In this document: piece after piece, positions 12,701 through 25,510 of the stretch
Position numbering within the stretch: the first letter of the stretch is position 1
Layout of the letters: the number at the start of each line of letters is the position of its first letter
Origin: Oxyruncus cristatus
Taxonomy: Eukaryota; Chordata; Aves; Passeriformes; Cotingidae
Length of the DNA: 64,000 nucleotides
Direction of reading: 5' to 3'
Assembly (NCBI GenBank): GCA_013399855.1
Contig: VXAY01006251.1
Location: forward strand, 522,764 to 586,763
Position numbers and translations under genes: made by a program
The notes under the pieces: model-generated
Database searches by the model: none
What the model saw: the letters and a program-made list of their open reading frames with translations, nothing else
Told to the model about the DNA's origin: nothing

Positions 12701-13879
12701 ACTTTGGTGGTGCTGCTGGTTCAGCTACCCATTTATATGCTGCATTAGACATAAGGATTCCAGATCTGTCCCTTCTGCATCGGCTACCTTTGTATGCCTA
12801 TCGGTTGTCTAGTCCTTGGAGATAATCCCTAGCATATGGCAGGGGTCGGTCCTGGTGCAATACTCCTGCTTGTCCCTGGCTGACTTGAGCGGACAGGAGA
12901 ATCCTGAACGTCTCCGAGTTACTCTTCCACTTAAGCCACAGAGCATTTAGGGAAGGGAAAGGATGGAGGGGGGGATTTTTGATCCATTCCTCCCCCTCAG
13001 TGCTGATACCGGTCTTGGTGCAGCAGATGGACCGTGGGGGTAGAGGTGTCACCCCTCAACCATTCGGGGAGGCATCCTCCCCTCCGACACAGCCCCGGCA
13101 GCGTGTCAAAAAGGATTCATTAATGCCTCTTGCAGCAGCACTCGCTCCCCTTCTGTGCTCCGTGACCCCCGGCAGCGAGGTCAGAGCACAGCTGTGGCCC
13201 GGGAATCGGTGGCACTGCACTGCAGGAGAGAGGTGGCCTGGATGGAGGGTCCCCTCACCCCCAGTGAGGGACTACGGGGTCAGCTCCAGCTTTCTGTGCC
13301 TCACTGCCTCTCACATTGGGCCCTGCACCCTCCTGTCGCAAGTGCCAGTCAGGAGATACAAGGGTTAAAATATGTTGGGCCTGAGGGTTTTAAAAAAAAA
13401 AAAAAATCGGTTCTCTTTAGCTGAATAATCACAAAAAGCAGCTTATCTTTCATCAAAGTTGTAGTCTATCTCCACCAAACAACTGCAAGTGTTTCTGCAG
13501 TATTTATTAGACCGACCTAGAACCTTTGTGTGCATTTGGTCTGTGCTCCCCTTCAGTGTAGGAAGGTGTTTGTATAAACATGTTTGAATTTAGTTTGTTT
13601 TTCCTGTCTTGCAGATTGCTCTAAACCCATCTCTCAGAGAGCTGAGCAGCTTTTTGGGATGCATCAGGCAACCAACCCATGGCAGGGTTTGACAAAAGGC
13701 TCAAAATCAATCTTTACAAATACTTCAACGTCAGATTTTGAAATCTGGTTCGTACAAACACTTGTGCCAGTGTAACTTGATTACGCAAATGCCCGGGGAA
13801 AGCAAACACAAGGTTTGAGCGTGGCCAGAACCACCCCATCTCTGAAGGAAAAAAAAAAAAATCGAGTGAATATTCATAG
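6741..13879. other. Intergenic DNA without a recognisable gene
   Basis: Both strands show only short, low-complexity open frames broken by stops. Simple repeats include (GGT)5 at 11262-11276, a 17-base poly-A at 12218-12234 and an A-run near 13391. GC content rises from about 12.45 kb onward, with several CpGs at 12.95-13.35 kb, as the sequence approaches the CpG-rich gap region. I could not identify exons; a distal CDCA4 3'UTR isoform in the first kilobase cannot be excluded. Confidence 0.6.
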
Positions 13880-15260
13880 GAGAATTGCGCAATGTTTGAC
13901 GTAGCACTAGGGTTGGTGCGCACCTCGTTTCCCAACAGCCCAGGCACCGGGAGTTGTAGGAACACTCCTCTACGGAGGCCCTGGGCGTGCCTTTTGCTGA
14001 AATTTTGGCAATTTTTGTCACAGACGAGCTGCGAGTTCACACCAAAAAAAAAATACAAAAAGAGAAGAAAAAAGAAAGACGGGGTGGTTCTGCGCTTGTG
14101 TNNNNNNNNNNNNNNNNNNNNNNNNNNNNNNNNNNNNNNNNNNNNNNNNNNNNNNNNNNNNNNNNNNNNNNNNNNNNNNNNNNNNNNNNNNNNNNNNNNN
14201 NNNNNNNNNNNNNNNNNNNNNNNNNNNNNNNNNNNNNNNNNNNNNNNNNNNNNNNNNNNNNNNNNNNNNNNNNNNNNNNNNNNNNNNNNNNNNNNNNNNN
14301 NNNNNNNNNNNNNNNNNNNNNNNNNNNNNNNNNNNNNNNNNNNNNNNNNNNNNNNNNNNNNNNNNNNNNNNNNNNNNNNNNNNNNNNNNNNNNNNNNNNN
14401 NNNNNNNNNNNNNNNNNNNNNNNNNNNNNNNNNNNNNNNNNNNNNNNNNNNNNNNNNNNNNNNNNNNNNNNNNNNNNNNNNNNNNNNNNNNNNNNNNNNN
14501 NNNNNNNNNNNNNNNNNNNNNNNNNNNNNNNNNNNNNNNNNNNNNNNNNNNNNNNNNNNNNNNNNNNNNNNNNNNNNNNNNNNNNNNNNNNNNNNNNNNN
14601 NNNNNNNNNNNNNNNNNNNNNNNNNNNNNNNNNNNNNNNNNNNNNNNNNNNNNNNNNNNNNNNNNNNNNNNNNNNNNNNNNNNNNNNNNNNNNNNNNNNN
14701 NNNNNNNNNNNNNNNNNNNNNNNNNNNNNNNNNNNNNNNNNNNNNNNNNNNNNNNNNNNNNNNNNNNNNNNNNNNNNNNNNNNNNNNNNNNNNNNNNNNN
14801 NNNNNNNNNNNNNNNNNNNNNNNNNNNNNNNNNNNNNNNNNNNNNNNNNNNNNNNNNNNNNNNNNNNNNNNNNNNNNNNNNNNNNNNNNNNNNNNNNNNN
14901 NNNNNNNNNNNNNNNNNNNNNNNNNNNNNNNNNNNNNNNNNNNNNNNNNNNNNNNNNNNNNNNNNNNNNNNNNNNNNNNNNNNNNNNNNNNNNNNNNNNN
15001 NNNNNNNNNNGGGAGGGGGGGAGGACGGGCGGCCGCTGCGAGCACCGACGCTCCTTCCACAAAGGCCAAATGGTGGCAGGAGCCCGCGGGAGGGCGGCAG
15101 GAAAGGGCTTTCCCCTGGATCTCCAGCGTGTCCATCGCGGCACCCCCGATCGCTGCCGCTCGGTAGTTGCGACTTGTGTGTCTGCTGCAGTTACGTTTTT
15201 TAATAGCAGGTTTTTGTTTGGCTCAGTAAAACGTGTGTCGGTCCGGGCTGCGAGCAGGTG
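13880..15260. promoter_or_regulatory. CpG-rich region around an assembly gap; probable promoter and 5' exon of the downstream SERTA gene
   Basis: The sequence right of the gap (15011-15260) is strongly GC-rich with many CpGs and long G-runs, including a run of G near 15278-15288. The left flank has scattered CpGs. In this gene family the coding exon is preceded by a non-coding exon in a CpG island, and this is the only such island between CDCA4 and the next SERTA coding exon. I infer that the first exon lies here, possibly within the missing bases. No TSS or donor could be chosen with confidence; a possible donor is cag|gtggat near 15255. Confidence 0.5.
14102..15010. other. Assembly gap (909 N)
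   Basis: This is an uninterrupted run of N. Open frames drawn across it are artefacts. The gap edges are A-rich on the left and G-rich on the right, a typical setting for dropout of GC-rich promoter sequence in short-read bird assemblies. Confidence 1.
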
Positions 15261-15718
15261 GATAGGACTGGGGGAGAGGGGGGGGGGGAATAAGCTTGGT
15301 CTCCTTTATGCATTTTGTAGATTAATCTCGCTAATAGATGCAGTTAATAATTTCTGCTCCAGTTAGGCCTGGAATTTTTCAAACTATGTTGGAACAGCTA
15401 GTTTCCAAAAACATAGGTAGGAGCCTTGTACAGTAGTTTTCTGCTTTATTTTTGATGTGGCTAAAATTGTGTAGTTCAGGCATCTAACGGCAATGTGAAG
15501 AATACCATTAACGTTGAAATGAATGGTATAATCTCAAAATTCTAAAGTGACCCCTAAACAGGTACTAGGAGGGGAAGACAGGGGAAAAAATTATCCACTA
15601 AAGATATAATTCATAGTGATTTACAGCTACTATGTGTCTTCTATAGTTGTTTGGTTTTTTGTTTTGTTTTTTTTGCCTAACAGATTGGAAAAACTAAACC
15701 TAATAACCTTACCTGTGT

Positions 15719-15765
15719 ACTTCTTCCTGACACTCATCCCAGTGTGAAATCATACAGGAAGAAGT
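15719..15765. repeat. Nested imperfect hairpin (11-bp outer stem, 5-bp inner stem)
   Basis: The outer arms acttcttcctg (15719-15729) and caggaagaagt (15755-15765) are exact reverse complements. Immediately inside, acact (15730-15734) pairs with agtgt (15741-15745) around a 6-nt loop, leaving a 9-nt bulge on the 3' side. The compact fold stands out in otherwise unstructured intron DNA. It is shorter than a typical pre-miRNA, so no RNA gene is claimed. Confidence 0.6.
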
Positions 15766-16230
15766 CATAACCTCAACAGTTACTATTGCCGGAGTCCTTT
15801 AAGTATATAGTAAAGGAATTAAATTTGATAACTTCTTGAATTCGGCTCCTTCTAGCAAAAGATTGGACTTCTAAAATCCAACAAACAGTACTGCTTCTGG
15901 CTCTTTTTTTTTTTTTTTTTAGCTAAGGTGCTAAAGTCTAAAACTTTTCAACATTTTAGTTTGCTTATTAGCTTTTTTAGGATTCTTTAATGCTAAATGA
16001 CTTCACATTCTAAAACATGTTCTTTTATATTCAGTGTATAGAAAATGCAGTGACTGCACACCTCTCCCTGTGACCTAACAAGTGCACTTTAATGAACCTC
16101 AATAGTGACCTTCTGATGTCCTGCTGTTTCAGAGCAAATAGGTTATGAATCTTCACTTGTCTCTTTGTTTGGGGCTTTTTTAATTTACAAATAGCGTGGA
16201 TTTCTTTATAATGGGAAAGAAGTCAGCTTC

Positions 16231-16253
16231 GAGGAGGAGGAGGAGGAGGAGGG
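16231..16253 (+). repeat. (GAG)7 trinucleotide microsatellite
   Basis: Seven uninterrupted GAG units plus gg, in non-coding intron sequence. Confidence 0.9.
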
Positions 16254-17310
16254 AGATGTTAATGTGTTTGTTGCTGTGGGTTAGATTTGGCTTTCTTGGG
16301 TCACCGGCATTTTACTGCTGTTTTACTGCATCTTTACAGTTCCGAGGTTCTCTAAGCGGAGGAGCCCTTTGGTAGCATCAGGCTATGAGTTGCTATGTAA
16401 GATGAACTGTAGGCGTTTACTTGCCCATCTGTCTCAATGTAAGACTGCCTTTCACTATGTATTATTTTCAGATTTGTAAAATAATGTATGAACTCTTGAT
16501 TTTTCGATCGTGAAGGACTGTGTTGACCTGGATAGTACTGATCCTTGCTCTTGTGGTACGTTTGTGGTTTGCTGTAGTTGGGGTCAGGTGTCTGTGTGTG
16601 TGTTGTGCACAAACAGGCATGTTAGGTCCAATCCTGGCTCTAGGCTGTTAGCCTGTGTAAGGGCTTTAATTCTTGGTATTAATAACTATTTAATTCTTCA
16701 GGTGGAGGTGAGACCCCAAGAGCATGGATCATGCGATTCCCTCCACATCTCCTACCCTAGTCCATAGTTTGCTGTCACTTCAGCCTTTTCACATTTCCCA
16801 GAATTTCCAACGCCTTGAGCTAATCCATGATTTAATCCATGTGGTCTCTAGCCAAACTGCAGATGTTGCTTTATCAGGGTTTTGATGGAAATGATGCCAC
16901 ACTGAATATTAGATGCAATCATAGGATACCTTGCCAGCTATCTTCTCATACTGGTTTTGTTTATGCTGAAAATGAGGGAAGCTAGGGAATTTAATAAAAA
17001 TCTAACTGCTTTTGCAGCCTGTAAGTGTTAGGGGATAATTCTGAAATGTAGTTCTTCACAGTGCGTAGTATTGTCTCCTGATTATCTGAGTTTGGAGATC
17101 ATTGCAAATGTAAATTGGTGTAACCTGAAGAAGTACCAGTGCAGGATTTTATCCTAAAGCCTAACACTTAGAGGATCAGCATTCTATAGTACTCATTTAT
17201 GAAAGATAATTTCCACATTTCATGTGTTCATAGGTGAAACTGTTAGGTTCTTCTTGTTCCAGTGTATTCATGAACTTCAGTTTTTCTTGCTCATTTTTAT
17301 CTGTTTTAAT

Positions 17311-17342
17311 AGGACTTAGCACAAATAGGATTTAGCACAAAT
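17311..17342 (+). repeat. 16-bp direct repeat, two copies
   Basis: Two adjacent 16-bp units differ at one position (aggacttagcacaaat and aggatttagcacaaat). Small local duplication. Confidence 0.8.
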
Positions 17343-20300
17343 CATTTAAAAAGTTGTATTGAATTGTGTGCTCAATGCTTCTGGTTTAAAAAAAATAAAA
17401 CCACCACACAGTAATGAAACACTGTTTTTGTTTTGTTTTTCCTCTTAAGTCACATCATCCTACCTCGGTGGATGGCTTAGCCTCTTGGGTAGTTCAAGAC
17501 TCTTGGATGACCACGCTTTATGCAAAATCCAGAATCTTCCTGCCTGGACTCCTTTCTGTTTTCTGAGGGTAACTACTTGTATGTTTTTATGAAATTGTAT
17601 CTTATGTGCACAGGGCATGTTCTGATAACCGGCTGCAGATGTTATTTGTGGGTTAGAATGGTAAAATGAAAAATATATTTTAAAAACAGGGTATAGAATA
17701 TAAAGTGAAGTGCTTAGAGTTAGTGAATCATATAAGCTCTCTGGTTTGAGTGTTCTGAATTTGCATTACTGCTTTTTTTCTTTTTCCATTATAATGAGGA
17801 ATTATTATAATTCAACAAAGCATATTGCCATAAGATCACATTTTTCTTGGAAATTTGTTAACTAAGGCCTCAATCTCCCAGTGAGATCCACTGTTCAGCT
17901 GCTAAAATTGAATGTTAGAATCGTGTCTTTAGAGAAGGCAACCCTTTGGATGGTGATGTAAAGTTGTGTGCTACCACAGAAAGTTCAGAGTGATGTCTGA
18001 AAATTATGTACTTAAATACCCAATACAGACAGCTAGAATAAATGCATGGTCCTCTATCAGGAAAAGAGCATTTTTTTCTTGATTGCTTTTACTGTTAGTA
18101 GTCTATTTCTTCTGGTATTGTATGGGCGTGCCAATTTTTATAGTTAATAAGATATAACTTCCTTTATTAGTGGATCATTTAGATCACTGTAACCCTAAAA
18201 TATATGTCGGTGTTACGTAGGTGAATGCATCCAGTATCTCTGTATTGGAAGTAAAGAGATACTGTAAACCAAACAGATTGGGAACTGCTCAGTTGACTAG
18301 AACAGGCTGTGAAGAGGGATGTCATCATACTTGCTGTTCTGATGATCATTTGCCTCTCCAGTGGGATGCTTTGGTGGAATGTGGTGGTTCGGTTCTTGTT
18401 GTTTCCTCTGTGATTCCTTTATGTTCTCACCTAATTACAGTTTAGTTTTACTATGGGAGATTCTAGGTTTGGTAAGTCTTGATCATGTGTTAGCTTTTGC
18501 CAACTACTCTTGCTCCTTAGTTTAAATTATTCCAGGCTCTTCTTCCACTAAAAAAAAAAAAGAAATCCACCCAAAATCCCTGGGGAAAAAAAAAGTCTGC
18601 TAAACACACTCTCATTAAAATGTACACCTGTGAGCTTTGTTTGTAAATGCGGAACTAGATACACAAGTGACAGAGAAGAGTGACAGTGATGTAGTTTTTC
18701 TTTTAAGGATGGAAGTTTCTCTACCCCACACTGGTACTCCCTCGGCAGCTCTCTCTCAGCCTCCAGTGTTAGGTATCAGCTGCTGAGAATATGGTTCATC
18801 TACTGTTGCAAACAGCCTGCATCCACTTGTTTTAGCTGTGGAAGGTGCATATCCTAACAGAGGGGTTCCTTCTCCAGAGGAAACTTCTATACTCTGAAAC
18901 TTAGTTGCCACAGTTCATAAAGCAAAGGTCTTACCAGTGCTTTATGTAATAAAATGGGAGAAAGGAACTTAGGAAGATGTCCTTAAGTGCAGGAATTTTC
19001 CACATCCCATTAGACATAACAAATAGATTGTGTGGTTTCAGACAGATTGAGGGTTTCAAACTAACTTTGAAATCAAGGTAAAACTTACTGCCAAGTGCTT
19101 CGTAAGCCTCATTTCAGCTCCTAGAATATTTGTGTATGATACAGGTTTATTCTCTACTTCCACAAATAGTGAATGGCACTGGGAAGGTTATGAATTCCAG
19201 ATTAATTCTGTGCTAGACTCAGCCTTCCTCTCATTCCTTTCCTATACTTAATGGATGTTATTCAGCCTACTCTTATTTTCAAAATGGGGGGAAATCCTTA
19301 GGTGTGGGGTTTTTTTCTGTTTTGTTTTCAGGGTTGGTGTGTGTTTGTTTGGTTTTGGGTTTGTATGTTGTTTTTGTTGAGATTTCTTAAGTCTGAACAG
19401 TAGCATATCTTGTTTCTGTGTTTCAGTTGCTTTACTGGTAGCAGACATGGGTGTATTATAGGTCAGGATTTGTTGATCAAGAAGTTGATATTAATTCTCC
19501 TCTCTTTGAGCAGCTATTTTCTGGTAATTTCTAACTCCTGTGAAGAAGCTGTTGCACAGGAGTTTAGGTCTGGGAGTAAGCTGGTAGGACTGTGCTCCTC
19601 CCTGTATGCACACTTTTAGTCACTCGTGCCTTCTCCAGCAGTTACTCATCCTGGCTAAACTGGGGCAGGGCTGAGGGGGGTGGGGAGGCAGTGGACTTGA
19701 ATACATTCTTATATATTTGAAAGTGTCTTCAAGTCCAAATTAGTTTTTACTTCGGGTGTTTTCTCGAGTGTTTAAGTGCTCCTTCCCTCACTTCCTCTGA
19801 ATTTTTGCTAGCAGCCAAGATGTGATGTTGTGTGGACCTCCAGCACTTGCTGAGGACACCAGATCAGATGCACTGTTCTGTGTGGTCTGACAGCTTACTG
19901 TGTTACATAAGTCATGTTCAAGTGATCAGTGCTAAGTCCGGATGGGAGGAAGGGATTTGTGCTCTGTCTGTTCACTGTACCTTCAGCCTTCCCATTTTCT
20001 TGTGCAGCTGGATATTCGTGGATATACGTGGATAAATATGGCATAAGAGTCAATAGCCAGTCTGCCACTTAATTAAAATTATTCATGAAGTTGTGTTGCC
20101 TAAGCTAAAATGTGTGTCAGGTAGAGGAAGGGTTATCATTAAAAACAGTATGCAGCATACATCAAATAATTCTGGGAAGTAACCATAACTGTTGGGATGT
20201 TTGTCTTCCTTTGCACTTCCTGCAGATAGATGTGTGCTTGTGAGATGTGTCCGTGGAAGAGAGGGGGGAGCAGGACGTCAGGTTATCAGCCAGCCTTGGT

Positions 20301-23300
20301 CAGCCACTAACACAAGTCTACAATCCAGAGAGACTTCTGTCTGTCTTTACTGTTACATGGCTTCTACAGTTATGAGGCAAAGGAGACTTTGAAAGGGAAT
20401 TGCCCAAATTACAATAGCAAGGAGTCTCTAATTTTGATTTTAATACCTAAGTTGCATTACTAAAAACTGGACAGGCAGCTTTCACTCACGAGGTGCTTAC
20501 GTCTCTGCAGAGCTGGTATTTCTGTCCCACAAGAAAAAGTATTATTTCACTTTGAGACAGTCTTGGGCTGAAAAATGCAACAGTGTGGCTGCATGGAAAG
20601 GGTCAAGCAAGTCTGAATTTAATAATGTTCTAAAAAGAAAAGCCAAAAGGGACTACTATCAATTTAATTGTTTTTATTTGTATGGTGAAGGCCAGGTACT
20701 TTATTGAAGATCATGCTATTTAAGCATGTTATTTAATGGTAAATTAATAACTCCCATGTATTTGACTACAGTGCTTGTTTTGTGCATGAAAAGCTCATGT
20801 TCACACAATACTAACCATGGCAGTCATGTTTGATATACTCATTATTTTTGAAGCTTTTCTCTGCTGAAAATTTAAGCTCTGTGAGGTTCTGAGTTCTGAA
20901 CATTGTTTAACTTGCTATTTAGTTCTTCCTCGTCTTCCAAAAAAGTTTTTAAGTAGTAGTTTGCTCAGATAGAAGTAATTGAAGGTTTTCACGTTTCATT
21001 ATTCCTTGAGACTGTTTCCAGCTGTACTTCCCAAACATGTGCCAGTGGCAGCTGCGCCGCACTATCAGACCCTGTGACAGATGGAGCTGAAATGGTGGCA
21101 CGAGCCCTGTATTGTCCACGGCAAGTTGCAATGAGAATTTTTCTTGGTAGCCTGGAATGTTTCTTCTGAGAAGCTGCACCCTGGCCAGGCCTGTTTGTTT
21201 GGTATTCTGGGTGGATTTGCCAACCAGGGATGTGCCTCTTCCCTCCCAAGTTTTTTCAAACCCCGGTGCGGTGTAGGGTTACAGTGCATGGATGCTTCTT
21301 CCCATCTTAGCAGGGAGGAGTTTCTGTGAAATGTCCTCCATGGAGGATTAGAAGAAACTGAGGAATATGCTGTCAGGATCACAATTTCTGTGTACAGACT
21401 CCATTGTAGTTCAGTGATGTGAATAGAGAGTTTGGTACTCCTAAATATTGAGTTCGCTCTGCTTCCTTTTCTCTGTATCTGCAAGATAAATTTAATTATA
21501 AAAGCATTCTGCCATAAATGGCCTGTGGCTCCATTTGCTTTACTATAATGAGAGAAGATGAGAAAATACCAGGAAAAAAAGTTACTGATGTTGTTCCTCA
21601 TTGTTCCTTTTTTTTTTTTCCATGACAAAAGACTCTAAAATAGATCATCTGAACTCAAAAGAAAATTTGGTTGTGGAACTTTTTCAGGCTCCAAGAAAAG
21701 GGTGACTCGCAGCTTGCTGCTTTTATAATTGAACAGCAATGTACAGACCTCACATTTGAAGTTGGCATAAACTTTTCATTTTTGTTCAGTTTATTTACTT
21801 ACAAATTACAGAGTTATCAGATTGGCACATTCCAAAATCCTGTTACTTGATCTTTTTTTTGAGGTCGGGGTGGGTTCCTGGAATTGGGCTGGAGTAAGGA
21901 AGAGTGCAGTTTCTAGAGACTCTTTGTACTTTGGTATGCCCAGATTGTGCTCCTCTGAACTGGCTGTGCTGGTGTGTCAGCTGATGGAAGGGCTGACACT
22001 GTGCAGCAGCCGCTCGTGCTCTGGGCATGGCAGTGTGGGGCTGGGTGTGTTTGCTCCCCTTACTACCCAAAACTGAAGTGGGGTGAGTATTACATAACTA
22101 AATAATGCGATCAACATCTTCTGTTGCAAAGCAGTGCTGTCAAAGAGAGCATTTGAGAGCGTGAATTTTGGGTTCGGGATGTGATGTCTACACAGCGCTA
22201 CAAAGGGACAAGCTACTTAAAAAATACGGAGTGGTTTGTTAAGGATCTGACCCCGTCAGAAATTCTTGTGTTAGAAAGTAAAGCAAAAGGCCTGATAAAA
22301 TGTAGATTAGCTGGTAACAAAGGGGCTTTGTGTCTTTTGTAGGTCAGCAGCTGAGTGTGTTTGACAAGAACTGAAATTTAATGTCTCCTGTAGCAACGAT
22401 GGCACTAGTCATTTTTAAATCCACTGTACCAATGGTACTCTGGTATTTATTAGCCTTTTCCAAATTTTTGTGCAGCCTCTGAAGTCATCTAGCTCCTGGA
22501 GGGAGAGTTAGGGATCCTTGCAATTAGGAAAAAAACCACGTAAAACTGGTAGAAATTTTATACATGAGGTAGTGTTATGTTTGTGTATTTTAAAAATACA
22601 TCTTTGACATCCAGAGGGTGGGGAGTACGTTAAGTAGAAACATTTTGAAGTTGGAGCAAATTATGTCTCTTGCACTTGCCAAGCTGAAGTATTGTTACAT
22701 ATTTCTAGAATGCTCTGGGACTAATTTTATGAAGGAAATTTGAGCAATGAAAAAAAGGGTGTCTGCCTATATAAGCATGAAGTATTTAGTTTAACTAGAC
22801 TACTGTTTGAATGGAAAAGTTAAACATGTAATTTTAAGTTGTTTTTGTGAAATTATACATCCTTGCATATGATAGTTTGCTTGCTCTTTAAGCTTGCTTA
22901 CAGAGTTTAAATACTAGGGCATTTTTGAGATGTAAGAAATTAACATTATTTATATAATTCAAATAGATAAGGGTAATATGTCCTGTGTGTCTAACAAAGC
23001 GTAAATACATATTTTTTAAAAATATTAAAAGCAGTAAATTAGCAAACCCAAGCAATCTGAATGTATGAAATGTCAGAATTACTGTTTCCTATATGGTTGT
23101 AATTTCATTCCCATATGAGTGTGAATTTTGGTTTGCTTTAATTGAGAGAAAAAAAAAAAGCCTAGTATGCAGTGTATGTGAACAATGGTACTTAGTGAAT
23201 AGCCATCTTATAGTAATGTTATGAGGTCATGCTTTAAGTAGTGCACAACATTTAAATGCTACTTAAAATGGAGAGTTAACAATTTTATTGTGAGTTTTCT

Positions 23301-25510
23301 ATGACTTGCAGGCACTGATTGTCTTCATGATGAGGGTTGGTGTATTTAGCAACAGTTTACTTGTCCTGCATAATTGTGATTTTCCATAGATTGTGTCAAA
23401 AATTATCAGTTACTGACAGTGTTGTCAGTAGTTTGAGGATGCCTGACACACACACACTGCTTCCCCAGAATACTTTGGTATTATATTTGGTGCCTGAACT
23501 TTGTATCCAGATTTCTTCTGATTTTGTTTGTCATCGAGTGCTTAGTACTGGCTGGTTCTGTCTGCTCTAAATGGGGTGCTGGAATGAGGGAGCGATACGT
23601 GATCAGTGTGGGAAGATGACCTGGGTGAACATTCACACCACATCCAGACACCTTCTGGTTTTTAAAGAGATTCAGCTGCTGCTGTGGCAGTTTAGCAGAA
23701 AACTTCAGAAAAATAAACAGACTTCCAACGTTAAAAATCACAGCACTGGTAAAATCAGCAGTAATTAAAGGAGAGGTTTTGTTGCTGTTGTTTTTGTTTC
23801 AAGAGTGTTGGTGTTAGTGAACTAATTGTTACTCCCCTGTTAAGTAGAAATGCATTCTCAGGAAAAGTTGAATTTCATCCAGGTATGTCCCTAAAAAAAA
23901 AAAAAAAGTGTACAATTGAGAAGTCTCCAACCTAAACTCCTGTGGCAGCTGTCTGTTTTCTCTTGTGTCTTTACTGAGGAGGAGGCACTGCTTGCTTGCT
24001 TTCTGTTCCTCCAGAGGAGCTGAGTTCTCCAACAGCCTTGTCGAGGCAGATGGAGGCAGCCACGGCGCCCTGCAGTGCTTCCTGCAAATCTGGAGAAATC
24101 CTGAAAGTAAAAGAGGCTTTATCCTGCTGCCTTCTCCTTGTCCCCAAAAGTCTAGCAACAGGCTAGCAGCTGGCAGCTGTGGCCATCAGCTGAGCTGTTG
24201 CTGGCAGTAGCCAGTGCTCACATGAAAAGGAAGTTGGGAGGCCCTCGGCAGCACGCAGGGTCTGGATCATTGTGTATGAAGGATCTGCCCTTAATCTGCC
24301 ACTGGGTGTCTAATTTATGACTGCTTAATTTTTTTTGAATTGTTTGGCAGTGAGGTGTCTGTATTCACGGACACATCAAGATGTGTGTAACCAAGATTTT
24401 ACCAGTGTTTCCTGTGCACAGTATACTCCTTTTTCTGTGTTCTATGTAAGTCATTGCATAGTGCTTGTTGTCCCTAATGACACATTTTAGATTTGGAATG
24501 GTAATTGCAGAGTACACAAGCAGATATTTATTTGGATTGCCTGTATTTTAGGGGGGGGTGAGTGTACAGTCTTTTGTACCACAGTGTTCTAGACACACCG
24601 TATTTCAGTGCAAGAGCACACAAAGCAGTCTGAAAGAAACTAAATTCTTTTAACTGTTTACCAAAATGGGTTACTTTTAAAATGCCATTTGATAGCCTCC
24701 TCCCTAATGTCCTTAGTGTGAAGTCAGTAGCAGGTTGTGAACCAGCAGCTGTGAGCACCGGCTGTCTCTCTGGGAGCTCAGTGGCCCAGCCAGATTCCTC
24801 ACACCATTTAGCCAAATTACTAAGCTATGGAATGGACATAAGGATCCCATGGGAGGCCCTGCTATTGGTCTTGCTAGGTGATTCAACTATAGTCAAACAA
24901 CTTTAAGTCACCAAAGAAAAAGAAGAAAAATTAGTCCTGTGGACAGTTCTCAGAGACACTGAGCAAGACATCACAGATAGTTTGATGACATAAAAATGGG
25001 GTTTGAAAACCAGCTTTGAAATGTTAACTACTATACCTAGGAACAAATGTTAAAAAGAAAATGGTGAAATATTCTGTATAGTTGTCATGATGCTTAATAT
25101 AACATCTATTCTATTTCACATAGACATTCATATTTCTTATTTATGAATTTTTGTATACTCTAAATGGATGAGGCCAAAAAGCTCACCTGTTAAAGATTTT
25201 AAATAATTCTTATTCTCATAGAGGAGTTAAAAGTAAACGTTAAACCCAAAACTTAGAGGTATATAGCTTTTTTAAAAAAGAATTACTCTATTTCTTCAAT
25301 ATGTTCTGTTTAAAAAGAAAAAGTTGCTGTGAAACAATATAGCTGGAAAGTGCATCTTTTCAATGGAAGTAGTATTGAGTAGGATTTTGTCTGTCTCTTG
25401 ATGTTCTGTAACATCAGACTCTCAAGTTAACCAATACAGGGTTTTCAGAATTGTCTGAAGAGGTGATAGTCTTGCCCAAGGTTAATTCACAGTTTCTCTC
25501 TTCCAGGTTC

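Larger units (their letters stand above)
15261..25506 (+). other. Probable intron 1 of the second SERTA gene
   Basis: About 10 kb of AT-rich non-coding DNA separates the CpG island from the coding exon and ends in a good acceptor (tttctctcttccag, AG at 25505-25506). No internal exon was recognised. It contains an imperfect hairpin at 15719-15765, poly-T (15904-15920), a (GAG)7 repeat (16231-16253) and a 16-bp direct repeat with one mismatch (17311-17342). Open frames of up to 187 codons on the minus strand (around 21.1-21.6 kb) show no protein-like features. Confidence 0.5.

Noticed and set aside
13714..15366. Open frames of 368-473 codons on both strands
   Set aside because: They run through the 909-N gap; most of their length is undetermined bases, so they are not evidence of coding.
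21065..21628. 187-codon minus-strand frame in the SERTA gene intron
   Set aside because: No conserved motifs and lysine/serine-rich patches; overlaps other frames of similar length.
25451..25510. 20-codon N-terminal extension of the second SERTA protein
   Set aside because: It begins without an ATG and spans the pyrimidine tract and acceptor AG; the family start MLGRGLKRK lies after the splice site.
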